A stretch of 40,062 nucleotides of DNA from Salaquimonas sp. (GCA_022340185.1 JAJDOK010000072.1:1-40062); one strand, 5' to 3'. Numbered from the stretch's first letter, positions 10,116 through 20,083 are shown. The notes: generated by a model from the sequence alone, not told the origin. A program made the numbers and translations.

Positions 10116-13100
10116 CGTCTTCCGTCTCGCCGAGCGACCATTCGCGCACCCGCGCCAGATGATCGTAGTCGCCGCCGACCTCGCCCTCGCGCATCACCGC
10201 ATAGCGCGACAGATAGCCCTGTTCCGGTTGGCGATAGGCCGCGACAAGCTTTTCCAGTTCCGTCCAGGCATGTCCCGTCAGGTCGGAAACGGAAAAATCC
10301 TTGTTGGCGATATCGTCGATCCTGAGCGTGTCGCCGGCGCGAAGCCGGACAAAGGCTAGATCGCTTATGGAACATTTCATTTCCGGTCCGAATGCCCCTC
10401 GTTCCGCCATGGCACCTTCAAGCGAAAGTTGCGGCGAGAAGATGCGCGCCTGTTTGGCGGAAGGATTGGCGCCGGTCTTGTAATCGAGAACCGCGGCCGT
10501 GCCATCGCGCATCAGGTCGATCCGGTCGGCCCGTCCGCGCAGCATGAAGCCGGCATCGCCCGCTTTTGTTTCGCCATCGACCTCGGTGAGGCTGCGTTCG
10601 ATCTCTCCAAGGCGGTCCGTCTCCCATTCGATGAACAGTCGGGCGATTTCCAGAAAACGCGGCAGCCATCCGGCGGCGACTTCCCTGGGCACGGCATGTT
10701 TCGCGAAAACCGATTCGGCATGCATGCGAAGTCGTGCAAACGCAGCCTCCTGCGTCTCGTCCTGCGGTCGCTCCCGCACGAAGCGCGCGAGCGCTTCGTG
10801 ATAGACCGTGCCGCGCAGCGCCGGATCGGCCGCCCGCTCCAGCGGTTCGAGCGGCCTCAGGCCCAGAATGTGTTTGGCATGGATGGCGTAAGGATCGCGG
10901 ATCCAGGTCTCGATTTCGGTGACCGACAGATTTGTCGGTCTGAGTTCCACGGCCGGGCGCGGACAGGGCCGGTTCGCGCGGGGTGATACTTTGTCCCCCT
11001 TCGCATCGAGTGCATGCGCCATATCGAGATAGGCCTGGCCTCGGTTGAGCATGTTTTGCCGGCTTTCCTTGCCTGAAACCGCCATCAGCCGCTGCAGCCA
11101 GCGCGAGGCGACCGTCGGCGCGTTGTCGGCCTTCAGCGCACGCGCATAGATCACTTCGGCCGCGCCGCTCAGCTGTTCGAAATCATGCGCCGCCTGACCG
11201 ATCCGCCGCTCGGGAAAGGACAAGCCCAGCGCGCCGCGCATCGGCCGGTTGAGGAAGGGATCGTTGCGCGCCACCGTTGGCCAGCTTCCCTCGTTGAGCC
11301 CGCCGAGCACCATCAGATCGACGCCCTGCAGGCGCGCTTCAAGCGGCCCCCAGATATTGAGGCGGGGATGGGGATGGCGTGTTTCGCGCGACGTTATGTT
11401 GCGCATGAGCGTGTGGAGAATGGACGGCAATTCGCGCATCGGCACGGTCATGCCTTCATCGTCCAGACCGTCGAATGAATCGAATAGCTGGATGAGTTCG
11501 CGCCCGCCGCGCAATTCCATGAGCGCGATGCCCTCGGGGTCTTCGGTTAGCCGGGCGAGTGCGACGCGAAGCGCGCCTAGCGCCGAAGCGAGCGGCACGC
11601 TGTCTTCTCTTTGTTGCAGCTCGTTCAGAACCTGGCAGGCGGCATCGACATGGCGCGCGAGTTCCGCCATCGCCTCCCAGGCTTCCGGTGTGTTGCTCTC
11701 ATTCATTCCGGTAGTGGAACGAACGAATTGCTGCTGGCCCCTGACTCTTGTCAGCGCTGCTTCCAGTTCGCCCGGCGCCGGCACGAACAGCGCGCCGCGC
11801 AATACCGTGAGTTCGAATTGACGAGCCGCACGCGGCCATCCTTCCCTGCCGCGCGACAGGCCAAACGACAATCGTGGGTCCTTCAGGAAGGCGGTCAAAG
11901 TCACCGGATTGATCGGGCCGGCCGTGGCGACGGCCAGCAGCAAGGCGAAGCGCCCGGCCGGCGTCTCGTCGAGCGGCGTGCCGGCGCTGTTATCGATCTG
12001 GATGCCCCAGCGCTCCAGTTCGGCGGCGACCCGGCGTGCCAGCGCTCGGTCCGGCGTGGTCAGCGCCGCCGTCTTGCCCGGCGTCTCCAGCGCCGCGCGC
12101 AGCGCGATGGCGATCGCCAGCGCTTCCTCGCGCTCGCCCGGCGCCTCGATGATGGCGATGTTCCTGTCGACGGATTCGATGCCCGCTCCCTGCCAGCGTC
12201 CGGTTTCCGGCGCCGGCAGCATGGCAAGGCTGAGCATCGCCTGCCTCGCTCTGATATCCGGCGAAACCTCGCCGAGAGGTGTGATCGCCTCGCGCTCGAT
12301 GCCAAGCAGGCCGAGCAGCCGGGCAAGACCGTATTGCGGGTGGGTCGACAGGATCGGCGCGTTTTCCTCGCCCTCCGCCTGGCGCAATTGCCGCCAAATC
12401 GGCTGCGAAAGTTCGAAATCGACGCCGGGCAACACGATGGCGCCTCGTTCGTGATGCGAGATCGCGTCGAGCAGCCGCGCCGTTGCGGGGATCGACCCGG
12501 TCGAACCCGCCGCGATCACGGGCCCGCCGGACGGCGACTGCATCAGGTACCTGGTACGCAGGTCGAGCAGCCGTCGCCTTGCTTCTGCGGGGTCGAGCCT
12601 GCCTTCCTCACGCAGATAGTCCGGCCAGGCTTCGGCGACGATTTTCAGAAACGTGGCGGTAAGATCCCACCAGGCGGCATACTCGCCGTCGACCGACTTG
12701 CCGAGCGCCTCCCAGGCGACCTCTTCGGTTTCCATCTGGTCGATGAGCCGCGCCAGATCGCCGGCAAGCTTCAGCGCATCGCTGGCGGAAGAAGGCAGCA
12801 CGATATCCTCGTCGCCAAACAGTTCGCGTGTCGCGACCGAAAGTGCATTCGACCAGCCGCGCACCAGCGTTGCCAGCCTGAACTGGCGCTCCAGTGCACC
12901 GGCCGCCGGCGGCAAATCGGCCGCCTCACGCACCGGGAATGCGAGGTCGAACTCTTCCTCGTCACTATCGCCGAGCGTGCGGATCACCGGCATCAGCGCC
13001 GCCTTGCCGCCGAGTGCTTCAACGATTTCGCCGGAAAAGACACGCGCCGCGCGCCGCGTCGGCAGATAGACGGTGGCAGTAGGCAGGAGCAGCGGGTCGT

Positions 13101-13230
13101 CTGCCGGTCGAAAGCCCTCGATCAGCCGCCCGTCGACCAGCGCTTCGGCCAGTGTCTTCAGGAAAGGCATGCCCGGCGCGATCGAGAAAATGCGCCCCTT
13201 GCGCGTTCCGTATTGCGTTTCACCTGCCAC
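10108..13230 (-). CDS. addB: Double-strand break repair protein AddB
   Basis: AddB is the inactivated-helicase plus nuclease partner of AddA in end resection. The N-terminal region (FSIAPGMPFLKTLAEAL, then VYLPTRRAARVFSGEIVEAL) matches alphaproteobacterial AddB, which lacks a canonical Walker A. The C-terminal part has a PD-(D/E)xK nuclease with RGRADRIDLMRDGTAAVLDY and KTGANPS at about residues 900-920. The open frame extends to 13542, but that extension runs through the end of murU and is not protein-like. The GTG at 13230 gives 1040 residues, and a TTG at 13242 preceded by GGGGAAAG is a realistic alternative. The exact start is therefore uncertain; identity is not. It lies 67 bp after murU and overlaps addA. 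Confidence 0.92.
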   Translation of the reverse strand: MAGETQYGTRKGRIFSIAPGMPFLKTLAEALVDGRLIEGFRPADDPLLLPTATVYLPTRRAARVFSGEIVEALGGKAALMPVIRTLGDSDEEEFDLAFPVREAADLPPAAGALERQFRLATLVRGWSNALSVATRELFGDEDIVLPSSASDALKLAGDLARLIDQMETEEVAWEALGKSVDGEYAAWWDLTATFLKIVAEAWPDYLREEGRLDPAEARRRLLDLRTRYLMQSPSGGPVIAAGSTGSIPATARLLDAISHHERGAIVLPGVDFELSQPIWRQLRQAEGEENAPILSTHPQYGLARLLGLLGIEREAITPLGEVSPDIRARQAMLSLAMLPAPETGRWQGAGIESVDRNIAIIEAPGEREEALAIAIALRAALETPGKTAALTTPDRALARRVAAELERWGIQIDNSAGTPLDETPAGRFALLLAVATAGPINPVTLTAFLKDPRLSFGLSRGREGWPRAARQFELTVLRGALFVPAPGELEAALTRVRGQQQFVRSTTGMNESNTPEAWEAMAELARHVDAACQVLNELQQREDSVPLASALGALRVALARLTEDPEGIALMELRGGRELIQLFDSFDGLDDEGMTVPMRELPSILHTLMRNITSRETRHPHPRLNIWGPLEARLQGVDLMVLGGLNEGSWPTVARNDPFLNRPMRGALGLSFPERRIGQAAHDFEQLSGAAEVIYARALKADNAPTVASRWLQRLMAVSGKESRQNMLNRGQAYLDMAHALDAKGDKVSPRANRPCPRPAVELRPTNLSVTEIETWIRDPYAIHAKHILGLRPLEPLERAADPALRGTVYHEALARFVRERPQDETQEAAFARLRMHAESVFAKHAVPREVAAGWLPRFLEIARLFIEWETDRLGEIERSLTEVDGETKAGDAGFMLRGRADRIDLMRDGTAAVLDYKTGANPSAKQARIFSPQLSLEGAMAERGAFGPEMKCSISDLAFVRLRAGDTLRIDDIANKDFSVSDLTGHAWTELEKLVAAYRQPEQGYLSRYAVMREGEVGGDYDHLARVREWSLGETEDDG

Positions 13231-13297
13231 AATTGCTGGCAAATCATCTTTCCCCGAGCCGGAGCGTCGCTGCGCTCTCACCCCGCCCTCGACACGA

Positions 13298-14053
13298 TCA
13301 GGCGGCGCTGCGGGCGATGGCCTCCTCGGCTTCCTGGATCGACTCCGGCGTTCCGACATGCAACCACAGCCCATCAAGGCGTAGCCCGAACAGCCTGTCG
13401 CGTTCAAGCGCGCTATCGAAGATCGCATTGAGCGAGAACGGTTCGTCGGAACAGCCCCTGAAGACACGCGGATGCAGGATCGCCGCCCCGGCATAGGCGA
13501 ACGGTGCCACCCGGCGCTCGTCGCGCCGCGCCAGACGGCCAACCGCGTCCATGGTGAAATCGCCCTGGCCCGAATAGCCGATGGCGTTGGCGACGCCGGT
13601 CACCAGCAGCAACACGTTCATTTCCGCATCGTTCCAGTGATGGGCGAGATTGACGAGATTGGGCCGATAGCCTTCGAGCCAGAAGGAATCGGCGTTCAGC
13701 ACGAAGAAGTGCTCGTCGCCCAGATAGGGCAGCGCCCTGGCCACGCCGCCGCCTGAATCCATGAGTTGCGTCTTTTCGTCGGATATGATGATGCGCGGCG
13801 CCTTGCGGTCGGCCAGATGCGCCTCGACCTGCTCGGCAAGGTAATGGACATTGACCACCGCCGTTTCGACACCGGCCCGCGCCAGCGCGTCGAGCGCGTG
13901 GTCGAGCAAGGTGCGTCCGCATATCCGCACAAGCGGCTTGGGCAGGTTCTCGGTGATCGGCCGCATCCGCATGCCCAGCCCGGCGGCGAGCACCATCGCC
14001 GTTTTCGGCACTGGCGTCGGCATGGCCCTGTCTTCGTCAGTATTGCGCGTCAT
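13298..14053 (-). CDS. murU: MurU-like N-acetylmuramate-1-phosphate uridylyltransferase
   Basis: A 251-residue sugar-1-phosphate nucleotidyltransferase. The signature MVLAAGLGMRMRP with LPKPLV (residues 20-42) binds the nucleotide. DSGGGVARALPYLG, FFVLNADSFW and the ending GLWLHVGTPESIQEAEEAI resemble MurU, which makes UDP-MurNAc from MurNAc-1-phosphate and UTP in peptidoglycan recycling. The assignment is strengthened by the next gene upstream in the transcript, whose C-terminal domain resembles AmgK, the kinase that supplies MurNAc-1-phosphate. The start ATG has GGA eight bases upstream; an in-frame ATG at 14023 is possible. Other nucleotidyltransferases (mannose- or glucose-1-phosphate types) share the signature, so substrate specificity rests on the neighbour and the C-terminal match. 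Confidence 0.82.
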   Translation of the reverse strand: MTRNTDEDRAMPTPVPKTAMVLAAGLGMRMRPITENLPKPLVRICGRTLLDHALDALARAGVETAVVNVHYLAEQVEAHLADRKAPRIIISDEKTQLMDSGGGVARALPYLGDEHFFVLNADSFWLEGYRPNLVNLAHHWNDAEMNVLLLVTGVANAIGYSGQGDFTMDAVGRLARRDERRVAPFAYAGAAILHPRVFRGCSDEPFSLNAIFDSALERDRLFGLRLDGLWLHVGTPESIQEAEEAIARSAA

Positions 14054-14138
14054 GCACTGTTCCGTTTCGTTCGCATCCGGCCGGGTCTATCCTATATATG
14101 ATCGTTCCTTGTGACAGGCTGAGCGTATGCAGAGCGTG

Positions 14139-15677
14139 TCATGAGCCGGCTATCCCGATTCCGGGGATCGATTCCAGCCATTTCCTGTATTCGGCAAGGG
14201 CCGGATGGGAGAGGCTGCGCGCCAGATAGTCCCGAAGACGCGGCAAGTGCCTGAGATAGCCCGGCTTGCCGTCGCGCCGGTCGAGCCGCACAAAGATTCC
14301 CAATATCTTTGTTGCCCGCTGCGCAGCCATGATCGCATAGTCACGATGGAATGTTTCGATGTCGAAATAATCGCTAAGGCCGCGCATCTCCTCAATATAA
14401 ACGCTCTTGATGGTCTGTTCCAAAGTCGGCGAAATATCCACGCGTGCATCCTGGGCCAGAGAAACGACGTCATAGGCTGCCGGTCCGATCAGCGCATCCT
14501 GAAAATCGATCAGGCCGATATTGACGGGGAACGGTTCGCCGGCCCGCCAGATCAGATTGGGCGAGTGATAATCGCGCAGCACCAGGCTCGTTCTGGTCTC
14601 TGCAAGCATTGCCGCCAGCCGATCCCAGATCGCGAAGAATTCGGCTCGTTGCTCCGCATCGAGTTCGCCTTCCGTCATGGCCGGAACATACCAGTCGGCG
14701 AGCAGGCTGACCTCGATCAGGATCGCGCCACGGTCATAAGACGGTATGCGATGGGTGTAACTTTCTCCCGGTCCGCCCTCGCCATTGACTTCCTCCGGCC
14801 AGTCGATGGCGTGAATGCGGGCAAGCAGCCTGGCGGCGTCGCGATAACGATCGGCAATCGGCTTGCCGTCCACGGACAAAATCCCCTCTGCACCCAGATA
14901 TTCGCACAGCAGCAGACCCTCGTTGATCGATTTGCCGAAGAGTTCAGGTGCCGCGAAACCGTGCAAGCGCAGCAGATCGTCAACGGCGACAAAGGCGGTC
15001 ACATCCTCGGCCAGATGCGCGATCTGGCTGTAGGGGCTGAATTCATCGGTCGGCGCCCTGACCGGCGGTCCGTCCGGTTGGCGCGGCGAATCCATCAGCA
15101 CGCGTGTTTCGCGGTTCAGCCTTGCCGTCTCGTAGCGTCGCGTCGAGGCGTCACCTTGCAGGAAGTGCCGCTCGACCCCCTTGCTCCAAGACCGGTCGAG
15201 GAAATCGCGGATCGCCAGGCTGCGGGCAATCCGTGCGGTCAGCGCGGCATCTCCGCCGCTGATCTTGGCGGTGCGGCCGCAGGCAGGATGTGAGGACAGC
15301 TCGATGGTCAGCACGCCAGACTGCAAATAATTGTCCACCCGCTCCGGCCACTCGACGAGAACAATGCCTGTGTCCGCTGCCTCGCCAAACCCCAATTCCT
15401 CGATCTCGCTTGCCTCCCCAAGGCGGTAAAGGTCGAAATGGGAAAGCGTGATGTCGCCGAATTCGTAAGTCTGACACAGCGTATAGGTCGGGCTCGGCAC
15501 TTCATGGTGCGGATCGTTGGCCAGATGCCGGATCAGACCGCGCGCCAGTGTCGTCTTGCCCGCGCCCAGATTGCCCTTGAGTGCGACCGCATCGCCGGGT
15601 TTGAGCGCCATGGCGATATCGGCGCCGAGCCGTTCGGTCTCCGTTTCGTCGCCAAGGGTTCGTTCGATCGTCCGCAT
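14139..15677 (-). CDS. tsaE: TsaE-AmgK fusion: t6A ATPase plus MurNAc/GlcNAc kinase
   Basis: A 512-residue two-domain protein. Residues 1 to about 145 are TsaE, the ATPase needed with TsaB and TsaD for the t6A37 tRNA modification: P-loop LKGNLGAGKTT (33-43), SPTYTLCQTYEF, HFDLYRL and LVEWPERV. From about residue 155 the protein is an aminoglycoside-phosphotransferase-like kinase close to AmgK: GDASTRRYETARL, FDLYRL-distinct LVLRDYHSPNLIW (catalytic loop, near 365-375), IGLIDFQDALIGPAAYDVVSL, then ILGIFVRLDRRDGKPGYL. AmgK phosphorylates MurNAc and GlcNAc at C1 for cell-wall recycling, and the downstream murU supplies the next step. ATG 15677 has AGGGTG six bases upstream; a TTG one codon earlier is less likely. 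As far as I recall, the fusion recurs in alphaproteobacteria. Confidence 0.87.
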   Translation of the reverse strand: MRTIERTLGDETETERLGADIAMALKPGDAVALKGNLGAGKTTLARGLIRHLANDPHHEVPSPTYTLCQTYEFGDITLSHFDLYRLGEASEIEELGFGEAADTGIVLVEWPERVDNYLQSGVLTIELSSHPACGRTAKISGGDAALTARIARSLAIRDFLDRSWSKGVERHFLQGDASTRRYETARLNRETRVLMDSPRQPDGPPVRAPTDEFSPYSQIAHLAEDVTAFVAVDDLLRLHGFAAPELFGKSINEGLLLCEYLGAEGILSVDGKPIADRYRDAARLLARIHAIDWPEEVNGEGGPGESYTHRIPSYDRGAILIEVSLLADWYVPAMTEGELDAEQRAEFFAIWDRLAAMLAETRTSLVLRDYHSPNLIWRAGEPFPVNIGLIDFQDALIGPAAYDVVSLAQDARVDISPTLEQTIKSVYIEEMRGLSDYFDIETFHRDYAIMAAQRATKILGIFVRLDRRDGKPGYLRHLPRLRDYLARSLSHPALAEYRKWLESIPGIGIAGS

Positions 15678-15733
15678 CAATTCACCCTGTCCGATGTCCG
15701 TTCAGCCGGCCTCGTGGCGGCTGACCAGGGAAT

Positions 15734-18349
15734 TCAGGCGGCCTCGCTCGTTTTCACGGCAGTTTTTCTATCGATCGGGAAGCGGCAGATGAAGCGCGCG
15801 CCGCGCTGTCCGGCATCCTCGACGTGAATGCTGCCACCATGCAATTGCACGAAACTTTCGACGATGGACAGGCCGAGACCTGCGCCCCGTCGGCGGTTTG
15901 CCGATGCGCGCGATTCGAAGCGGGCGAAGATGCGTTGCCGGTCACCCTCGGGAACGCCGGGCCCCTCGTCGCTGACGGCGATTTCGAGCATGTCTCCGAT
16001 GACGCCGGAGCTGATCGTGACCGTTCCGCCATCCGGAGAAACGGCCACGGCATTGGCAAGGAGATTGTGCAGGATCTGGTGGATGCGGTCGGGATCGCCA
16101 GTCAGGTGACCGGCATCGCCGCCAATCGAGACCTCTGTCCTGATCCCGTGCGCGGCGATCGCATCTCCAAGCTCGCCGAGACAGGAATCGACGACAGGCC
16201 GCAATGCGATCGGCTCGATGTCGAGGCGCATGGCGCCGGCATCGATCGTGGCCAGATCGAGGATATCGTCGATGATCGCCTTCAGCGAGCCGGCCGCGCT
16301 GGAGATATGGTCGACATATTCGCTCTGTTTGGCGTTCAGCCTGCCGATCTCGTCCATGCCGAGCATTTCGGAGAAGCCGGAGATCGAGGTCAGCGGCGCC
16401 CGCAATTCGTAGGATACGTGCTGAATGAACCGGTTCTTCAACACATCCGACTGTTCGAGCGCCTCGTTGCGCTCCTTCAGCGCCCTTTCGACATTGACCG
16501 TCGCCGTCATGTCGGTGAGCGTCAGCATGGTCTGACCGTCCGGCAATGGCACCAGGCCGAAATCGAACACGCTGCCGTCCCTGGTTTCCAGCCTGCCGTT
16601 CTTCGACCCGCGCTGTTCGTCGAAATCGGTGATCGTCCCGACGAACTCCTGCCACGTCGACTCCTCGCTCAATCTTGCCCGGCAGGCTTCCGATATCGCG
16701 GAAATATGCGTGCCGGCCGCCGCCTGGCCGTCATTGAGCCGCCACAGCGAGACAAAGGCCGGATTGCTCAGTTTCAGCCGGCCGTCGGGACCAAACACCG
16801 CGACCGCCTCGCTCAGATGATCGAGCGTTTCGCCCTGCACCTGCATCAGCGCATTGTAATTGCTTTCTAGCGCCAGCCTTTCGGTGACATCCTCGAACAG
16901 CCAGGTGACACCGCCCTCCTTTTGCGGATTGACGACAACGCGCACGGTCTGGCCGTCGGCGAGATGCCAGAACTCCTGGCGCGGCTCGAGTTCCTTGTAG
17001 ATCTCGAGCTGGGCATCGCGCCATTTGCGCCAGTCGGGCCGTTCCGACAGTTTCCTTTCCTCCCGGAATGCGTCCAGCACCTGCGCATTGTTTGGCTGGC
17101 CGGAAAGGAAAGCCTCGCTCAAACCCCACATCGCCGCGAAACTGGAATTGTGGAATTGCAGTCTCTGTTTCCTGTCGAAGATGGCGATGGGCGTGGTCAG
17201 CAGATCGAGCGTCTGACGGTGGCTTTCGACCGTCTGTTTCAGCATCGCACGTACGGTTTCGATCTCTCCGCGGTCGATCGCGATACCGGCAAGGCCGGCA
17301 TCGGTACGCACCTCGCAAACATCAAGCATGCGCCGGTCACCGGAAACGACGGCCGGCAGCGAGCCCTGGAAATAGCCGGTCTCGCGCTCCTGCGCCGCCA
17401 CGATGCGCCGTTCCGCATTGTCCAGCAATTGCAGCTGGTCGCGCACCGCCGCCTCCCCGTCCGCCCGGTCGACGGCGGAAGCATAGGCCTTGTTGGTCCA
17501 GTAGAGTTCGCCGGTCATATCGCGCAGCCAGACCGGCATGGGCAGTCTTTCGAACAGACCCTGCAGCGTGTCGAAGGTCGCGAGCAGCCGTGTGTGTTCT
17601 GCCTCGAGACGCGACAGCATGGAACGCTCGCCGCCCAGTTCGACGAACCGCACGAAGGCATAGCCGCCAGACGTCCGGCCTTGCACTTCCAGCACCCCGC
17701 CGGCGCGGGTCAGCAGCGGCAGGTCGAAAGCGTCGGCGTCGCTGCGCAACCGTCGCAGCGCACCCTCGAAACTGATCGCCGATTCGGTGGTCAGCCAGCG
17801 GCCGAAGGCCAGGAACTCGCTGCGCTCCTCTGGCGCGCCGCTTGCCTTGGAAAGCTTGCCGAGCAGCGCCGGGCTGTCGTCCTTGCCGTTCCACACGACA
17901 ATGCGCTGGTCGGAGACGTTGACCAGCGCCTCGCTGCGCTCATTGGCGGCGCGCAGATCGGCGATGCGATCGCGCAATTCGGCATTCTCCCCGGTGATTC
18001 TTCCGCGTTCGAAAATCAGCCACGAGGCGGCCATCAGGGCAAAACTCATCGCGCCGCCGAAGACAGCCAGCAGGATGATATCGCCGGATGTGAACAGGCC
18101 GCCGGCAAACAGACCGCCCAGAACGGCGGCGTCCGATGTGGATTGCGCCGCGGCGTCGAGCACGAGGGCGCTCATCGCGATGGAGGCAAACACGACCGCC
18201 TTGGCGGCGCGCACCATCTCGTTCCTGGAGAAATCCGATGAATTCCCCGTTTCGACAAATCTCTTTGATCGTTGCCGCCCGTCTTTAAGGCGGGCAACCA
18301 CCTCACGCCAGCCCGCGTGATGGTTGGTACGGGGGGTCGCCCCTGGCAT
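15734..18349 (-). CDS. divL: DivL-type PAS pseudo-histidine kinase (Tyr in place of His)
   Basis: A membrane-anchored sensor of about 871 residues with two hydrophobic segments (about 48-67 and 90-113), several PAS-like regions (about 265-620), a DHp helix and a complete HATPase domain. The ATPase motifs are the N box LHNLLANAVAVSPDGG, G1 VSDEGPGVPEG and G2 RRGAGLGLSIV. The phosphoacceptor motif reads HVSYELRAPLTS where ordinary kinases have SHELRTPL. The Tyr codon is TAC at 16409-16411, residue 647. A Tyr here is the hallmark of DivL, which in Caulobacter binds DivK and controls CckA and thus CtrA. Start 18349 has AGAGGA upstream. ATG 18217, with AGGA, is a good alternative that would make the first hydrophobic segment N-terminal. 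The orthology claim is inference from motif and architecture. Confidence 0.86.
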   Translation of the reverse strand: MPGATPRTNHHAGWREVVARLKDGRQRSKRFVETGNSSDFSRNEMVRAAKAVVFASIAMSALVLDAAAQSTSDAAVLGGLFAGGLFTSGDIILLAVFGGAMSFALMAASWLIFERGRITGENAELRDRIADLRAANERSEALVNVSDQRIVVWNGKDDSPALLGKLSKASGAPEERSEFLAFGRWLTTESAISFEGALRRLRSDADAFDLPLLTRAGGVLEVQGRTSGGYAFVRFVELGGERSMLSRLEAEHTRLLATFDTLQGLFERLPMPVWLRDMTGELYWTNKAYASAVDRADGEAAVRDQLQLLDNAERRIVAAQERETGYFQGSLPAVVSGDRRMLDVCEVRTDAGLAGIAIDRGEIETVRAMLKQTVESHRQTLDLLTTPIAIFDRKQRLQFHNSSFAAMWGLSEAFLSGQPNNAQVLDAFREERKLSERPDWRKWRDAQLEIYKELEPRQEFWHLADGQTVRVVVNPQKEGGVTWLFEDVTERLALESNYNALMQVQGETLDHLSEAVAVFGPDGRLKLSNPAFVSLWRLNDGQAAAGTHISAISEACRARLSEESTWQEFVGTITDFDEQRGSKNGRLETRDGSVFDFGLVPLPDGQTMLTLTDMTATVNVERALKERNEALEQSDVLKNRFIQHVSYELRAPLTSISGFSEMLGMDEIGRLNAKQSEYVDHISSAAGSLKAIIDDILDLATIDAGAMRLDIEPIALRPVVDSCLGELGDAIAAHGIRTEVSIGGDAGHLTGDPDRIHQILHNLLANAVAVSPDGGTVTISSGVIGDMLEIAVSDEGPGVPEGDRQRIFARFESRASANRRRGAGLGLSIVESFVQLHGGSIHVEDAGQRGARFICRFPIDRKTAVKTSEAA

Positions 18350-18584
18350 GTCCTGGTCCTCTCGCCGCATCGGAGCGCTTCCGCCAAGACGCAAACCGCT
18401 CCAGTCCCAAAGACCGCCCTGTCATCGTGACCCTTGCTTCGCCGCAAATGCGGCAAACGGGCCATCTGGTGATTCTGCCAACATTACCCAATTCGCGACT
18501 CGCCCGGAAGCCGCCTCGCGCAGATTTTCGTCCGACGCGATCGCCAAGGCAATGGACGGACAAACCTGCCGTTCGCCCGCCCCT

Positions 18585-18610
18585 TAAAAATTCACCACGA
18601 CTGGTTAATG
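18585..18610 (-). terminator. Possible terminator after ahcY
   Basis: On the minus strand just past the ahcY stop, ACCA-GTCG-TGGT, extended by two more pairs across one mismatch, is followed by a T5 run. The stem is weak, so this is tentative. Confidence 0.35.
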
Positions 18611-18612
18611 AA

Positions 18613-20013
18613 TCAATACCGGTAGTGTTCGGGTTTGTAGGGGCCTTGCGGTGTCACGCCGATATACTCGGCCTGCTCCTGCGACAATTCGCTGAGATGT
18701 GCGCCGAGCTTGTCGAGATGGAGTCTCGCGACCTTTTCGTCGAGGTGCTTCGGCAGGACATAGACCTCATGGCCATACTGGTCGCCCTTGGAGAACAGTT
18801 CGATCTGCGCCAGCACCTGGTTGGTGAACGAGGCGCTCATCACGAAGCTCGGATGCCCGGTCGCGTTGCCGAGATTGAGCAGGCGGCCCTCCGACAGCAG
18901 GATCATGCGATTTCCCCCCGGGAACTCGATCATGTCGACCTGCGGCTTGATATTGTTCCATTTCAAATTCTTCAGCGCGGCAACCTGAATCTCGTTGTCG
19001 AAATGGCCGATATTGCCGACGATCGCCATGTCCTTCATCTCGCGCATGTGCTCGATGCGGATGACGTCCTTGTTGCCGGTGGTGGTGACGAAGATGTCGG
19101 CCGTCGAGACCACGTCCTCGAGCTGAACGACCTCGAAGCCGTCCATCGCCGCCTGCAGCGCGCAGATCGGGTCGATCTCGGTGACCTTGACGCGGGCGCC
19201 GGCGCCGCGCAGCGACTGGGACGAGCCCTTGCCGACATCGCCATAGCCGCACACGACGGCGACCTTGCCTGCCATCATAACGTCGGTCGCGCGGCGAATG
19301 CCGTCGACAAGCGATTCCTTGCAGCCATATTTGTTGTCGAATTTCGACTTGGTGACCGAATCGTTCACATTGATTGCCGGGAAGGGCAGCAGACCCTTCT
19401 TCTGCAGCTGGTAGAGACGGTTGACGCCGGTCGTCGTCTCCTCGGTCACGCCCCTGATCGCGTGGCGCTGCTTGACGAACCAGCCGGGGCTGGCGGCCAT
19501 GCGCTTCCTGATCTGGGCGAACAGGACCTCCTCTTCTTCCGAATGCGGATCGGAAATCACATCCTCGCCTTCCTCGGCGCGTGCACCGGTGAGGATATAC
19601 ATCGTGGCGTCGCCGCCATCGTCGAGGATCATGTTGGACATGCCGCCATCGGACCACTGGAAGATCTGGTCGGTATAGGTCCAGTATTCCTCCAGGCTCT
19701 CGCCCTTGACCGCGAAGACCGGTGTGCCGGTTGCCGCGATCGCCGCCGCCGCGTGGTCCTGGGTCGAAAAGATGTTGCACGAGGCCCAGCGGATATCCGC
19801 GCCGAGTGCCTTCAACGTCTCGATCAGCACCGCCGTCTGGATCGTCATGTGCAGCGAGCCGGAGATGCGCGCGCCCGCAAGCGGTTTTTTATCGCCGAAT
19901 TCCTCGCGGCAGGCCATCAGGCCCGGCATCTCGGTCTCGGCGATGTCGATTTCCTTGCGGCCGAAATCGGCCAGCCCGATATCCTTGACGGCATAGTCGC
20001 TCTTGTTGGTCAT
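18613..20013 (-). CDS. ahcY: Adenosylhomocysteinase (S-adenosylhomocysteine hydrolase)
   Basis: AhcY splits S-adenosylhomocysteine into adenosine and homocysteine, removing the product inhibitor of all SAM-dependent methyltransferases and regenerating homocysteine for methionine synthesis. The 466-residue length is normal for the bacterial form with the extra helical insert. Visible motifs are [17 protein letters not shown] (substrate site), [18 protein letters not shown], the NAD-binding Rossmann signature [14 protein letters not shown], and [11 protein letters not shown]. It ends in the conserved [10 protein letters not shown] tail, whose Lys and Tyr contribute to NAD binding across subunits. 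The upstream 180 bp contain a promoter, a perfect palindromic operator and a leader hairpin, so it is probably an independently regulated unit rather than a simple extension of the ptsH transcript. Confidence 0.97.
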   Translation of the reverse strand: MTNKSDYAVKDIGLADFGRKEIDIAETEMPGLMACREEFGDKKPLAGARISGSLHMTIQTAVLIETLKALGADIRWASCNIFSTQDHAAAAIAATGTPVFAVKGESLEEYWTYTDQIFQWSDGGMSNMILDDGGDATMYILTGARAEEGEDVISDPHSEEEEVLFAQIRKRMAASPGWFVKQRHAIRGVTEETTTGVNRLYQLQKKGLLPFPAINVNDSVTKSKFDNKYGCKESLVDGIRRATDVMMAGKVAVVCGYGDVGKGSSQSLRGAGARVKVTEIDPICALQAAMDGFEVVQLEDVVSTADIFVTTTGNKDVIRIEHMREMKDMAIVGNIGHFDNEIQVAALKNLKWNNIKPQVDMIEFPGGNRMILLSEGRLLNLGNATGHPSFVMSASFTNQVLAQIELFSKGDQYGHEVYVLPKHLDEKVARLHLDKLGAHLSELSQEQAEYIGVTPQGPYKPEHYRY

Positions 20014-20083
20014 GTCCGCTAATCCTGAAAATTCGCGCTTCGCCCATCAATTCAAAGGGGATTATGGGCATCAAACGCATATG

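Noticed and set aside
11611-13431. 606-residue plus-strand open frame
   Set aside because: It lies opposite addB, has Arg/Gln-rich out-of-frame composition and no recognisable domain; it is a shadow of the high-GC coding strand.
13231-13542. N-terminal extension of AddB in an open frame
   Set aside because: It overlaps the 3' end of murU, is rich in Arg and Ser like an out-of-frame product, and lacks AddB similarity; the real N-terminus (GRIFSIAPGMPFLK) begins near 13230.
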